Source: an uncultured Bacilli bacterium (GTDB lineage Bacteria; Bacillota_I; Bacilli_A; RF39; UBA660). Taken from it: DNA of 23,818 nucleotides. The stretch lies in the NCBI GenBank assembly GCA_947598455.1, contig CANQFI010000009.1, positions 1 to 23,818 on the forward strand, given 5' to 3'. Below the pieces are notes generated by a model that was not told the origin of the DNA, did no database searches, and saw nothing but the letters and a program-made list of their open reading frames with translations. Shown piece after piece: positions 15,594-23,300 of this stretch (position 1 is the stretch's first letter; each line of letters opens with the position of its first letter). Position numbers and translations under genes: made by a program.

Positions 15594-15842
15594 ATGAAGA
15601 AAATTTTATTAAAAGAATATAATAGTAATATGGGGATATTTATTGATGTTAATTATAATAATAGTAATGTCGTAAGTAATGCAAAACATATACCATATGA
15701 ACAATTACTTACTAATTATAAAGAATTATTAGATAAGAATAAAAAATATTTTATTTATTGTAATGGAGGAATTAAATCAAAAAAAGCGACTAATATATTA
15801 GATTTTTATGGTTATGATGTAACTTATGTAATAAAAGAATAG
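15594..15842 (+). CDS. Short rhodanese-like protein
   Basis: An 82-residue single-domain rhodanese (sulfurtransferase). It has the family pattern FIDVN for the usual (L/I)DVR strand, an HIP segment (32-34) where rhodaneses have HIPGA, and the active-site loop CNGGIKS with Cys 56, followed by KKAT.IL...GY.V. Typical PspE/GlpE-type rhodaneses are about 100 residues, so this one is compact: the usual Arg of DVR and of the CxxGxR loop is replaced by Asn or Lys. It could move sulfane sulfur or act as a small redox protein. The in-frame GTG at 15585 lies within the ribosome site GGGGTGAGG, so ATG 15594 is preferred. Confidence 0.8.
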   Translation: MKKILLKEYNSNMGIFIDVNYNNSNVVSNAKHIPYEQLLTNYKELLDKNKKYFIYCNGGIKSKKATNILDFYGYDVTYVIKE

Positions 15843-15867
15843 GTTTACATTATAAAAAGCTACTTTG

Positions 15868-15896
15868 TTGTTATTTATGATCAATTAAATTATAAT
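15868..15896 (+). promoter_or_regulatory. Promoter for the DedA/TVP38-like gene
   Basis: TTGTTA (15868-15873) and TATAAT (15891-15896) are 17 bases apart. The expected transcription start (about 15903) falls on or just before the start codon region, so the transcript may have almost no leader. Confidence 0.65.
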
Positions 15897-15911
15897 ATAA
15901 TTGTGATGTTT

Positions 15912-16502
15912 ATGGAGTTTTTTAGCGATATAAATAATTGGTTAAATGAATTTTTAATGAATGCTGGTATCCTAGCTCCTTTATTTTGTTGTATATTAAT
16001 ATTTTTAGAAGGAACTTTAGCATTTTTACCACTATTTTTGTTTATAACTATTAATATTTTAGCTATTGGTCCTGTATTGGGCTGTTTTGTCTCATGGATT
16101 TGTACAACATTGGGTTCTTTTACGATGTTTTGCTTATCAAGGAAATTATTAAATAATTATTTTCAGAAAAAAAGTAAAAAGAAAAAATATTTGAAGAAAA
16201 TAATAAATTCTATAAGTAAACTATCATTTACTAAATTAGCTTTAATTATAGCTATTCCTTTTGCGCCTTCATTTTTTATTAATTTAGGAGCAGGAATATC
16301 TAGAATACCTAAAATAAAATATTTGTATGCATTATTAATAGGGAAAGTCTTTATTGTGTTATTTTGGGGTTATGTTGGGTCTAATTTAGTAGAATGCTTA
16401 AAGAATCCAATTCTTATTGTTAAGGTAATTGTTATGTTACTTATTGCTTATATATTTAGTCAATTTATTAATAAAAAATTTAATATAGATGAAAGGTATT
16501 AA
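15912..16502 (+). CDS. DedA/TVP38 (VTT-domain) membrane protein
   Basis: A 196-residue polytopic membrane protein of the DedA/TVP38/TMEM64 group, implicated in lipid flipping and membrane homeostasis. The family signatures are visible: an early FLEGTLAFLP segment (acidic residue then proline), LGSFTMFCLSRKL at the end of the re-entrant half, and the second half-repeat FAPSFFINLGAGISRIP followed by an IGK..I..FWGYVG helix. Starts at GTG 15903, ATG 15906 or ATG 15912 are all possible, and none has a real ribosome site. The promoter position suggests leaderless or near-leaderless translation. The 3' end lies 2 bases before rmuC, so the two are an operon. Confidence 0.8.
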   Translation: MEFFSDINNWLNEFLMNAGILAPLFCCILIFLEGTLAFLPLFLFITINILAIGPVLGCFVSWICTTLGSFTMFCLSRKLLNNYFQKKSKKKKYLKKIINSISKLSFTKLALIIAIPFAPSFFINLGAGISRIPKIKYLYALLIGKVFIVLFWGYVGSNLVECLKNPILIVKVIVMLLIAYIFSQFINKKFNIDERY

Positions 16503-16504
16503 AT

Positions 16505-17581
16505 ATGGATTATGTAATATTAGTTTTATTGATAATATTAATTGTTTTAGTAATATTATTATTGTTAAAGAAGAATGATGAAAAAGATCTAATTGAAAGA
16601 TTAGGTAAATTAGAAAAGAATGTTAATGGCGATTTGGCTGATTTTAAGTTTGATATTAATAAATATTTAACAGAAGATTTTAATAAATTAAATGAAAGTG
16701 TTGAACATAAATTACTTTTAATAAATGAAAAAGTAAATGAAAGAATAGATCAAAATTTTGATAAAACTAATAAAACATTTAATAATATTTTAGAAAGATT
16801 AACTAAAATAGATGAAGCTCAGAAAAAGATTGATAGTTTATCAAGTGAAATAGTAGGACTTCAAAGTGTTTTAACTGATAAAAAGACAAGAGGTATTTTT
16901 GGGGAAGTTAATTTAAATTATATTTTAACCAGTGTATTTGGAGAAAAGACTGGTTCAATTTATGATATTCAACATACGATGAGTAATGGAAGTATTGCCG
17001 ATTCAATATTATATGCGCCAAAACCTTTAGGTACTATATGTATTGATAGTAAGTTTCCTTTAGAAAATTATGAAAGAATGACTGATATAAATTTAAGTGA
17101 AGCAGAACGTAATGTAGCATTTAAATTATTTAAAAATGATGTCAAAAAACATATTGATGCGATTGCTAGTAAATATATAATACCAGGAGAAACTTCTGAT
17201 GAAGCAATAATGTTTTTACCAGCTGAAGCGATTTTTGCGGAAATTAATGCTCATCATGAAGAATTAGTAAGATACTCGTATGAAAAGAAAGTATGGATTA
17301 CCAGTCCAACTACTTTAATGAGTACATTAACAATTATTCAAATGATATTAAAAAATATGGAACGAGATAAATATGCGCAATTAATACATGTTGAATTAAA
17401 TAAGTTAAGTAAAGAATTTGATAAATATCGAGAAAGATGGGATAAATTATCAAGAAGTATTGATACAGTAACAAAAGATATTAAAGATATTAATATTACA
17501 ACGGAAAAAATTACTAAAAGATTTGATTCTATTAATAGTGTAGATGTTAGTTTAATTGAGAATAAAAATAATGAAGATTAA
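16505..17581 (+). CDS. rmuC: RmuC family DNA recombination protein
   Basis: A 358-residue RmuC-type protein. It has an N-terminal membrane helix (about 3-22), a long coiled coil (about 25-125) and the conserved RmuC nuclease-like core: TRGIFGEVNLNYIL, IADSILY, CIDSKFPLENYERM, MFLPAEAIFAEI, then WITSPTTLMSTL, and a final helical stretch. E. coli RmuC limits DNA inversions and is thought to be a PD-(D/E)XK-like nuclease. The length is a little shorter than in E. coli, as in many Bacillota. The ribosome site AAAGG is 8 bases upstream, and a terminator overlaps the stop codon. Confidence 0.92.
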   Translation: MDYVILVLLIILIVLVILLLLKKNDEKDLIERLGKLEKNVNGDLADFKFDINKYLTEDFNKLNESVEHKLLLINEKVNERIDQNFDKTNKTFNNILERLTKIDEAQKKIDSLSSEIVGLQSVLTDKKTRGIFGEVNLNYILTSVFGEKTGSIYDIQHTMSNGSIADSILYAPKPLGTICIDSKFPLENYERMTDINLSEAERNVAFKLFKNDVKKHIDAIASKYIIPGETSDEAIMFLPAEAIFAEINAHHEELVRYSYEKKVWITSPTTLMSTLTIIQMILKNMERDKYAQLIHVELNKLSKEFDKYRERWDKLSRSIDTVTKDIKDINITTEKITKRFDSINSVDVSLIENKNNED

Positions 17582-17607
17582 GATATACTTAGGTATATCT
17601 TTTTTTT
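17581..17607 (+). terminator. Terminator after rmuC
   Basis: AGATATAC (17581-17588) pairs with GTATATCT (17593-17600) around TTAG, followed by a T-run to 17607. On the other strand there is no T-run after the hairpin, so it serves rmuC only. The convergent gene's stop codon lies in the T-run. Confidence 0.8.
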
Positions 17608-18358
17608 AACGAAACCAAAAGATTGTAAAGATAGCTATTAAAATTAAATAAAGAGATAATTTGAATAATTTGTTATTATTTATTAATTTTATTAAATATT
17701 TTATTAGGGAAAGAGATAATATTGTAGAAATAAAAAGACTTATTGATAGAGGTATTAAATCTTTAGTAAGGAATAAATAATTTATACCAGCAAAAGAATC
17801 TAATAATAGATGAAAGGCGTAAATAGTAAGAGAATATTTAATACTAGAGTCTTTATTTAATTTACATAGATAACAACCAAGTAGATTAATTATTAAAAGA
17901 GGTAGACCATTTATAAAAGTTAGTAAATTAAGAAGAGTTAAAGTAATAATATTTTTAATATTTAATTCAGTAAGAGTTTTATTATGGGATTTGTTTTTAG
18001 TAAAAAATAAAAGGAAGGCGGTTAATAAAAAAATAATAGGGATATTATTAATAGTAAGTTTATTATCTTTATTAAAGAAAAGATGAATAATTAAACTTAT
18101 GGTAAGAGGAATTAATACTTTAAAGAATACTTTTAAATACTTTTTAAAATTTTTACTTTTTGGAGGAAGTTGTTTGGTCATAGTTAGGAGGATAGCGATT
18201 AATGAGGGAAGGACAAATAAAGAGTTAAGACTTGAATAATTAAATATTTTAGTATTTAGGAGGTTTTTAAAAAGAGTTATGTGAGCAGAGTAAGATAAAG
18301 GTAAGATATTAAAGATACTACCAATAATTCCTAAAATAAGATAGATAATTAGTTTCAT
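17606..18358 (-). CDS. Degenerate UppP/BacA-like membrane protein
   Basis: A 250-residue polytopic protein that lines up along its length with undecaprenyl-diphosphatase (UppP/BacA). The start LILGIIGSIFNILPLSYSAH matches the UppP signature ILG..EG.TEF(L)P.SS..H, LPSLIAILLTM matches its Q.G.I.AV helix, INGLPLLIINLLG matches the PG.SRSG.T...LLG segment, and the C-terminal helices agree. Both catalytic glutamates of EG.TE are replaced (Gly 13 and Asn 17), and the SRSG motif is lost. The ribosome site AGGTGA lies close upstream of the ATG. UppP recycles the wall lipid carrier and confers bacitracin resistance; this copy is unlikely to do the chemistry. It may be a lipid-binding or transport paralog. 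Confidence 0.65.
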   Translation of the reverse strand: MKLIIYLILGIIGSIFNILPLSYSAHITLFKNLLNTKIFNYSSLNSLFVLPSLIAILLTMTKQLPPKSKNFKKYLKVFFKVLIPLTISLIIHLFFNKDNKLTINNIPIIFLLTAFLLFFTKNKSHNKTLTELNIKNIITLTLLNLLTFINGLPLLIINLLGCYLCKLNKDSSIKYSLTIYAFHLLLDSFAGINYLFLTKDLIPLSISLFISTILSLSLIKYLIKLINNNKLFKLSLYLILIAIFTIFWFR

Positions 18359-18407
18359 ATTTTCACCTATTTAATAATATATTTTTTTTTATAAAATAGA
18401 ATTAAAT

Positions 18408-18596
18408 ATGAATAAATATTTATTATATATAGTTGGAATTATTTGTATAAGTATGAGTATTAGTATTGTAATAATATATTCTAATTTATTAGTTTATGGG
18501 TTTAGATTTATAGATTTTTTGATAGCAATATTAAAGACTTGGGAATTTTATTTATTACCAGTAGGGATTTATCTCATAATAAAAGATAGATCTTAG
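18408..18596 (+). CDS. Small two-helix membrane protein
   Basis: A 62-residue protein with two hydrophobic helices (about 4-27 and 33-58) and a final KDRS tail. It is divergent from the UppP-like gene across a 49-base spacer and convergent with trpS, whose stop codon it overlaps by 2 bases. A -10-like TATAAA (18390-18395) places the transcript start a few bases before the ATG, and there is no ribosome site, so translation would be leaderless if the gene is real. No family is recognised. The helix pattern and the clean fit between neighbours favour a real gene, but it could be a chance frame in AT-rich DNA. Confidence 0.45.
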   Translation: MNKYLLYIVGIICISMSISIVIIYSNLLVYGFRFIDFLIAILKTWEFYLLPVGIYLIIKDRS

Positions 18597-18607
18597 TAAT
18601 CTATCTT
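18583..18607. terminator. Shared hairpin in the overlapping 3' ends of trpS and the 62-residue gene
   Basis: AAGATAGAT (18583-18591) pairs with ATCTATCTT (18599-18607) around a 7-base loop that contains parts of both stop codons. Read on the minus strand it is followed by CTTTTATTATG, so it probably terminates trpS. On the plus strand the T-run only starts several bases later. Confidence 0.55.
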
Positions 18608-19597
18608 CATAGCTTTTTTTACTTTTTTCATTTGTTCTTTAGCTTTATCACGAGCTTTTGTTGTTCCTTCTTCTAGAATTTTATCAACTAGTTCTGGATT
18701 GTCTTCATATGTTTTTCGACGTTCTTTTATAGGAGTTAAGAATTCATTCATTTTAGCAATTAATTCTTTTTTACATTGAACACAACCGCGTTCTCCTTTT
18801 TGACATTCCGTACATATTTTGTTTATATTTTCTTCGTTATTAACAAGTTTGTGGTAATAATATACCATACAAACATCAGGATTAGCTGGATCGTCTTTTT
18901 TAATTTTATTAGGATCAGTAACGGCACCCATTATTTTTTTAGAAATGGTTTCTTCATCATCTACTAAATAAATAGCATTACCTAAAGATTTACCCATTTT
19001 ATCATTACCATCTAAACCTTTAATACGAGTTGTTTTAGAAAGATAAGCTTGTGGTTCACGTAATGTTTCACCATATATAGTATTAAATTTACGAACTATT
19101 TCACGACATTGTTCTATAAGTGGCAATTGATCATCACCAACAGGAACTAGTTCACCATCAAAAGCTGTAATATCAGCAGCTTGAGATACGGGATAACCTA
19201 AAAAGCCATAAGTAATTGATTCACCTTCGTTACCAAATAGTTCTTTTTTTTGAGCTATTTCAGATTTAACAGTTGGGTTTCGATGTAAACGAGCAATTGT
19301 TACTAAATTAGAATAAAAAACAGTTAATTCAGCTATTTCAGGGATTCGTGATTGAATAAACATATTTACTTTATGTGGATCAATACCAATAGCTAATAAA
19401 TCCATAGCTATTTCTTTAACGTTTTTACGAACTTTTTCAGGATTATCAAAGTTATCAGTTAAAGCTTGAACATCAGCGATTTCTAAATAAAAATTATAAT
19501 CATCTTGTAATTTAACCCAGTTTTGACCAGCACCAAATAAATGACCTAAATGTAAATTACCGGTAGGTCTTAAACCAGTTAAAATTGTTTTTTTCAT
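18593..19597 (-). CDS. trpS: Tryptophanyl-tRNA synthetase, cysteine-rich (possible Fe-S type)
   Basis: A 334-residue class I enzyme that charges tRNA-Trp. The HIGH-type motif is HLGH (16-19) and the KMSKS motif is KMGKS (200-204); GYPVSQAADI (134-143) and PVGDDQLPLIEQ (152-163) are typical TrpRS segments. Near the C-terminus Cys 243, 265, 272 and 275 form C-x21-C-x6-C-x2-C, almost the arrangement that binds a 4Fe-4S cluster in Thermotoga maritima TrpRS, with an extra Cys 262. The start is taken at ATG 19597, where GGAAGTG lies about 8 bases upstream, not at the in-frame GTG 19606 that overlaps that site. The gene is monocistronic and has no T-box leader, only about 15 bases of leader. Confidence 0.95.
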   Translation of the reverse strand: MKKTILTGLRPTGNLHLGHLFGAGQNWVKLQDDYNFYLEIADVQALTDNFDNPEKVRKNVKEIAMDLLAIGIDPHKVNMFIQSRIPEIAELTVFYSNLVTIARLHRNPTVKSEIAQKKELFGNEGESITYGFLGYPVSQAADITAFDGELVPVGDDQLPLIEQCREIVRKFNTIYGETLREPQAYLSKTTRIKGLDGNDKMGKSLGNAIYLVDDEETISKKIMGAVTDPNKIKKDDPANPDVCMVYYYHKLVNNEENINKICTECQKGERGCVQCKKELIAKMNEFLTPIKERRKTYEDNPELVDKILEEGTTKARDKAKEQMKKVKKAMKIDY

Positions 19598-19617
19598 CAA
19601 AATCACTTCCTGTTAGT

Positions 19618-19646
19618 ATTTTAACATAAGATGTATAAAAAGTTAA
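19618..19646 (-). promoter_or_regulatory. trpS promoter
   Basis: On the minus strand, TTAACT (19646-19641) and TAAAAT (19623-19618) are 17 bases apart, with TGT directly before the -10 (extended -10). It lies about 20 bases upstream of the trpS ATG, leaving no room for a T-box or attenuator. Confidence 0.6.
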
Positions 19647-19679
19647 ATATAAAGAATAATAAAAATAGAGGAGAGATAT

Positions 19680-20228
19680 ATGAAAAAAACAATTTTATTA
19701 ACTTTTATATTATTGATTTGTATGATGATAGTTGGATGTGGCAAAGATATGAGTGCACGAGAAACGGTTACTGATTATTTAGAAAACTATATTACTTTAG
19801 ATAATAGTATTGTTACACAATTAAATGAATTTGTTGATAATGAAAAATTAACAGATGATCAAAAATTAACTTATAAGGAGATATTGAGGAAACAATATAG
19901 GAGTTTAACATATGATATTCAGAATGAAAGATATGAGGGCAATATGGCATATGTTAAAACTAAAATTAATGTTATAGATTTATATAAAGCTCAACAAGAA
20001 GCTTTAGATTATTATAATAATCATATAGAAGAATTTAATAATGATGCTGGTCTTTATGATAAAAATTTATATACTGATTATAAACTTAAAAAGATGAAAA
20101 ATGAAAATGATACAATTAATTATGAAATAGAATTTAAATTAATAAAAGATGGTAATGATTGGGAAGTTACGCAATTATCATCAAATGATTTAGAGAAGAT
20201 ACATGGAGTATACATAGAGGAAGAATAA
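19680..20228 (+). CDS. Hypothetical lipoprotein
   Basis: A 182-residue protein with a lipoprotein signal (lipobox IVGC, lipidated Cys 20) and a soluble exported domain of mixed helix and strand. The C-terminal half (about 75-175) alternates charged helices with strands (YVKTKINVIDLY, INYEIEFKLIKDGNDWEV), a pattern common in small NTF2-like or cystatin-like surface lipoproteins. No catalytic motif is seen. A strong GAGGAGA ribosome site precedes the ATG, and a terminator overlaps the stop, so it is probably monocistronic. It sits next to a membrane-anchored lysozyme, so it may act in the cell envelope. Its function is unknown. Confidence 0.8.
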   Translation: MKKTILLTFILLICMMIVGCGKDMSARETVTDYLENYITLDNSIVTQLNEFVDNEKLTDDQKLTYKEILRKQYRSLTYDIQNERYEGNMAYVKTKINVIDLYKAQQEALDYYNNHIEEFNNDAGLYDKNLYTDYKLKKMKNENDTINYEIEFKLIKDGNDWEVTQLSSNDLEKIHGVYIEEE

Positions 20229-20249
20229 TTGCTATAATTATTTTTTTTT
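20224..20249 (+). terminator. Terminator after the lipoprotein gene
   Basis: AATAATT (20224-20230, overlapping the stop) pairs with AATTATT (20236-20242) around GCTAT, followed by a long T-run to 20249. Confidence 0.7.
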
Positions 20250-20252
20250 ATT

Positions 20253-20261
20253 TGTTATAAT
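20253..20261 (+). promoter_or_regulatory. Extended -10 promoter for the GH25 gene
   Basis: TGTTATAAT (20253-20261) is a perfect extended -10, directly after the preceding terminator and 20 bases before the ATG. The -35 region is a run of T. Confidence 0.6.
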
Positions 20262-20280
20262 TTTTTTAGGAGTTGTAAAT

Positions 20281-21123
20281 ATGCAGTATTCTATATTAGA
20301 TATTTTTAAAAATTTTGCTATACAACATAGGAAAATAGTTGTATTACTTTTTTGTGTTTGTATATTAGGAATATTAGGGTATGTTTTTAGTGTAGGATAT
20401 TCGACGAGAAGTACGGATTATGAATTTGATGAAATCAAAAGTCTTATAAAGGAATATCGTAAAAAAGATAAAGCTTTATATAATAAATTGGATATTAGGG
20501 AGGTTGAAAAAACTTCTAAAGGTATAGATATTTCTTCTTGGCAAGGAGAAATAAATTGGGAAAAAGTTAAAAATAGTGGGATTGATTTTGTCATAATAAG
20601 ATGTGGTTTTAGACACCAAATTGCTGATGATGTTAATGAAGATAAGAGGTTTAAATATAATATAAGTGAAGCTAATAAATATGGAATACCAGTAGGAGTT
20701 TATTTTTACTCTACGGCAATAACACAAAAAGAAGTTTTAGAAGAAGCTAGTTTTGTTTTAAATTTAATTGATGATTATGAAGTTATTTATCCGGTTGTTT
20801 ATGATTTTGAAATGTTTAATAGTGGAAGAACTAAAGGAGTAAGCGATGAGATAATAAATGAGAATGCATTAACTTTTTTATCATATATAGAAGAACATGG
20901 TTATAAAGGAATGTTATATACTAATTACCGATCTGCGACTAAACATTGGCAGATGGATCAATATCAGGATTATAAAATATGGTTTGCTCAATATATTGAT
21001 AAAGCAACTTATGAAGGAAAATATGAAATGTGGCAGTATGCTGATACAGGTCGTGTTGATGGGATAATAGGTAATGTTGATTTAAACGAATCTTATATTA
21101 CTTATGAAAAAATAGATAATTAA
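20281..21123 (+). CDS. Membrane-anchored GH25 lysozyme (N-acetylmuramidase)
   Basis: A 280-residue GH25 enzyme that cuts the glycan chains of peptidoglycan. The N-terminus (1-18) is followed by one membrane helix (about 19-39), a charged linker (about 40-79) and the GH25 barrel. GIDISSWQGEINW (81-93) carries the conserved Asp 83, and PVVYDFEMF (171-179) carries the catalytic Asp 175/Glu 177 pair; WQYADTGRVDGI...VDLN is the typical family ending. The helix is not a cleaved signal peptide by appearance, so the enzyme stays tethered outside the membrane. AGGAG lies 8 bases upstream. It stands in its own unit, between terminators, next to other wall genes. Confidence 0.93.
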   Translation: MQYSILDIFKNFAIQHRKIVVLLFCVCILGILGYVFSVGYSTRSTDYEFDEIKSLIKEYRKKDKALYNKLDIREVEKTSKGIDISSWQGEINWEKVKNSGIDFVIIRCGFRHQIADDVNEDKRFKYNISEANKYGIPVGVYFYSTAITQKEVLEEASFVLNLIDDYEVIYPVVYDFEMFNSGRTKGVSDEIINENALTFLSYIEEHGYKGMLYTNYRSATKHWQMDQYQDYKIWFAQYIDKATYEGKYEMWQYADTGRVDGIIGNVDLNESYITYEKIDN

Positions 21124-21147
21124 AGGACTTATTAAGCCCTTTTTTTC
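21122..21147 (+). terminator. Terminator after the GH25 gene
   Basis: AAAGG.CTT (21122-21130) pairs with AAG.CCTTT (21134-21142) with one internal mismatch and a 3-base loop, followed by a T-run. Confidence 0.65.
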
Positions 21148-21169
21148 ATATAGTTATTTAGGTGAGTGT

Positions 21170-22222
21170 ATGAAGAAAATATTATACTTATTATTGTTGT
21201 TATTAATTCCTTTAAAGATAAAAGCAATAAGTGCTAGTTCTTATATAGTTATGGATATGGATAGTGGAAGAGTTTTGGAAGGTAGTAATATTAATAAACA
21301 AAGTTTAATTGCTAGTACGACAAAAATATTAACAGCAATTACAGCGATTGAATATGGTAAGTTAGATAGTAATGTAAGAATTAATCAGGATATTTTATCC
21401 GCTTATGGTAGTGGAATATATGTTCAAATAGGAGAAGAATTAAAACTAGATGATTTATTATATGGTTTAATGCTTCGAAGTGGGAATGATGCTGCTTTAG
21501 CAATTGCATCAGCAGTTGCTGGTTCTAAAGAAAACTTTGTTTATTTAATGAATGAAAAAGCTAAAAGTATTGGAATGAATGATTCTAATTTTGTTAACCC
21601 ATCAGGTTTAGAAGAAAATGATGGAAGTGGAAATATGTCAACTGTTTATGATATGGCTAAATTAACGAGATATGCAATGCAGAATGAAGATTATAGAAGA
21701 ATAACTGGTACTAAAGAAATAACGATTAAATCAAGTATGAAAACCTATAAATGGATTAATAAAAATAAATTACTTAGGATTTATAGTTATTGTACGGGTG
21801 GTAAGACAGGCTTTACAAAAAAGGCTAGAAGAACTTTAGTAACAACAGCTAGTAAAGATAATATGAACTTAGTTGTAGTAACTTTTAATGATGGAAATGA
21901 TTTTAATGATCATAAAAGTTTATATGAAAAATATTTTGATAATTATAAAAGTGTTAAAGTAATAGATAAAAATAGTGATTATGGTGAAAATGTAAAAATA
22001 AAAAATGATTTTTATTTAGTAATTAAAAATGATGAAAAGTATGAAACGAATATAGTTCGAGAAAGTACTGCAGGAGCAGAAAATGGAAGTATTGTTGGAA
22101 AAGTAGAAGTTATCTTAAATGGAGAAATAATCGGATATCGCAATTTGTATTATGAAAAGAAAAGTGTGACGGAAGATAAAAGTTTTATTAGTAAATTATT
22201 AGATTTTATAGAGTTTTGGTGA
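21170..22222 (+). CDS. dacB: D-alanyl-D-alanine carboxypeptidase (DacB/DacF type)
   Basis: A 350-residue S11 penicillin-binding protein that removes the terminal D-Ala from wall peptides. A signal peptide (about 1-19, ending IKA) is followed by the three active-site motifs: STTK with Ser 49, SGN (104-106) and KTG (212-214). The C-terminal domain (about 245-330) is the usual beta-rich S11 domain, and a final hydrophobic/aromatic stretch (FISKLLDFIEFW) may be an amphipathic membrane anchor, as in PBP5. It is followed 3 bases later by spmA and then spmB, the order of the Bacillus subtilis dacB-spmA-spmB operon, which supports the DacB name. AGGTGA lies close to the ATG. Confidence 0.9.
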   Translation: MKKILYLLLLLLIPLKIKAISASSYIVMDMDSGRVLEGSNINKQSLIASTTKILTAITAIEYGKLDSNVRINQDILSAYGSGIYVQIGEELKLDDLLYGLMLRSGNDAALAIASAVAGSKENFVYLMNEKAKSIGMNDSNFVNPSGLEENDGSGNMSTVYDMAKLTRYAMQNEDYRRITGTKEITIKSSMKTYKWINKNKLLRIYSYCTGGKTGFTKKARRTLVTTASKDNMNLVVVTFNDGNDFNDHKSLYEKYFDNYKSVKVIDKNSDYGENVKIKNDFYLVIKNDEKYETNIVRESTAGAENGSIVGKVEVILNGEIIGYRNLYYEKKSVTEDKSFISKLLDFIEFW

Positions 22223-22225
22223 GAT

Positions 22226-22801
22226 ATGATAAATAAAATATGGTTGTTATTAATTAGTATTGGAATAGGGTATTCTTTTTTTAATAGTAATGTTAATATG
22301 GGAGATATTATTTTAAATAGTTCTAATTCTGCTTATGAGTTAATTATTTCAATTGGACCTTTAATTGTTTTATGGTCAGGAATTATGAATATTGCGAGTA
22401 ATAGTGGTTTATTAGCAAAGTTTAGTAATTTACTTAAACCATTATTAAAAAGGATAATGCCAAGTGTAAAAAGAGAAAAAGCTTTAGAATTTATTTCTTC
22501 TAATATTGCTGCTAATATGTTAGGGTTGGGTTCTGTAGCAACACCAGCTGGACTTAAAGCAATGAAAGAGTTAAATGAAGAAAATAAAACACCTGGTGTA
22601 GCTAGTGAAGGAATGATTACTTTTTTAATTTTAAATACAAGTGGAGTAACTATTATACCAATGACAGTTATTGCTTTAAGAGTAGCTTATGGAAGTGTTA
22701 ATGCTACAGGAATTATAATACCTAGTTTAATTGCAACTAGTGTAAGTACGATATGTGGTTTGACATTAGATTATTTTATTAGGAGGAGAAATGATAAGTA
22801 A
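22226..22801 (+). CDS. spmA: Spore maturation protein A
   Basis: A 191-residue polytopic membrane protein of the SpmA/nucleoside-recognition (Gate) group. Typical segments include a GPLIVLWSGIMNIASNSGLL helix, AANMLGLGSVATPAGLKAMKEL and FLILNTSGVTIIPMTVIALR. In Bacillus subtilis SpmA and SpmB help dehydrate the spore core. The ribosome site is weak (GGTGAG across the dacB stop), so it is probably translationally coupled to dacB. The 3' end overlaps spmB by 11 bases. Homologs also occur in bacteria not known to sporulate, where the role is unclear. Confidence 0.93.
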   Translation: MINKIWLLLISIGIGYSFFNSNVNMGDIILNSSNSAYELIISIGPLIVLWSGIMNIASNSGLLAKFSNLLKPLLKRIMPSVKREKALEFISSNIAANMLGLGSVATPAGLKAMKELNEENKTPGVASEGMITFLILNTSGVTIIPMTVIALRVAYGSVNATGIIIPSLIATSVSTICGLTLDYFIRRRNDK

Positions 22802-23279
22802 TTATGTTATTCCTTTAATTGTTATTGTGATAATATTTTATGGCTTTTTTAAAAAAGTTGATATATATGAATGTTTTTTAGAAGGAAGTACAGAGGGACT
22901 TAAAACAGTTGTTAGTATAGTACCAGTTGTTTTAGCAATGATTTTTGCTGTTAATATCTTTGTTGAGAGTGGAGTATTAAATTTAGTTGGTGGTGCTTTT
23001 AAAGATATCATTCCAATGATTGTTTTAAGACCGATAAGTGGAAATGCTACTTTAGCTTATTTAAGTAAAATATATCAAACTTATGGAGTTGATTCTTATT
23101 TTGGCAATTTAGCGAGTGTTATTCAGGGTGCTACTGATACAACAATTTATGTGTTAGCTTTATATTTTGGAAGTGTTGGGATAAAAAAGACAAGATATGC
23201 TTTAATAGGTGGTTTATTTGCAGATATGTGTGGAATAATTGCAGCCTTTGTTGTGGTTAAAATATTTTTCGTGATATAA
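22791..23279 (+). CDS. spmB: Spore maturation protein B
   Basis: A 162-residue polytopic membrane protein, the partner of SpmA. Recognisable segments are FLEGSTEGLKTVVSIVP, RPISGNATLAYL and GNLASVIQGATDTTIYVLALYFGSVGIKKTRYAL, the last being the family signature. The ATG lies inside the end of spmA, with a strong AGGAGGAG ribosome site 2 bases before the ATG region, so expression is coupled to spmA. Together with DacB it forms a spore-cortex and core-maturation set. Confidence 0.93.
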   Translation: MISNYVIPLIVIVIIFYGFFKKVDIYECFLEGSTEGLKTVVSIVPVVLAMIFAVNIFVESGVLNLVGGAFKDIIPMIVLRPISGNATLAYLSKIYQTYGVDSYFGNLASVIQGATDTTIYVLALYFGSVGIKKTRYALIGGLFADMCGIIAAFVVVKIFFVI

Positions 23280-23280
23280 T
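23272..23280 (+). promoter_or_regulatory. Extended -10 element before the zinc-ribbon gene
   Basis: TGATATAAT (23272-23280) overlaps the spmB stop codon and lies 21 bases before ATG 23301, with TTGTGG (23251-23256) 18 bases upstream as a partial -35. It could give the last gene its own transcript in addition to read-through from spmB. Confidence 0.4.
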
Positions 23281-23300
23281 AAATTTAGGAATGTGATAGG

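Noticed and set aside
20476..20727. Minus-strand open frame inside the GH25 gene
   Set aside because: It lies wholly within a well-supported enzyme gene and has no ribosome site or recognisable motif.
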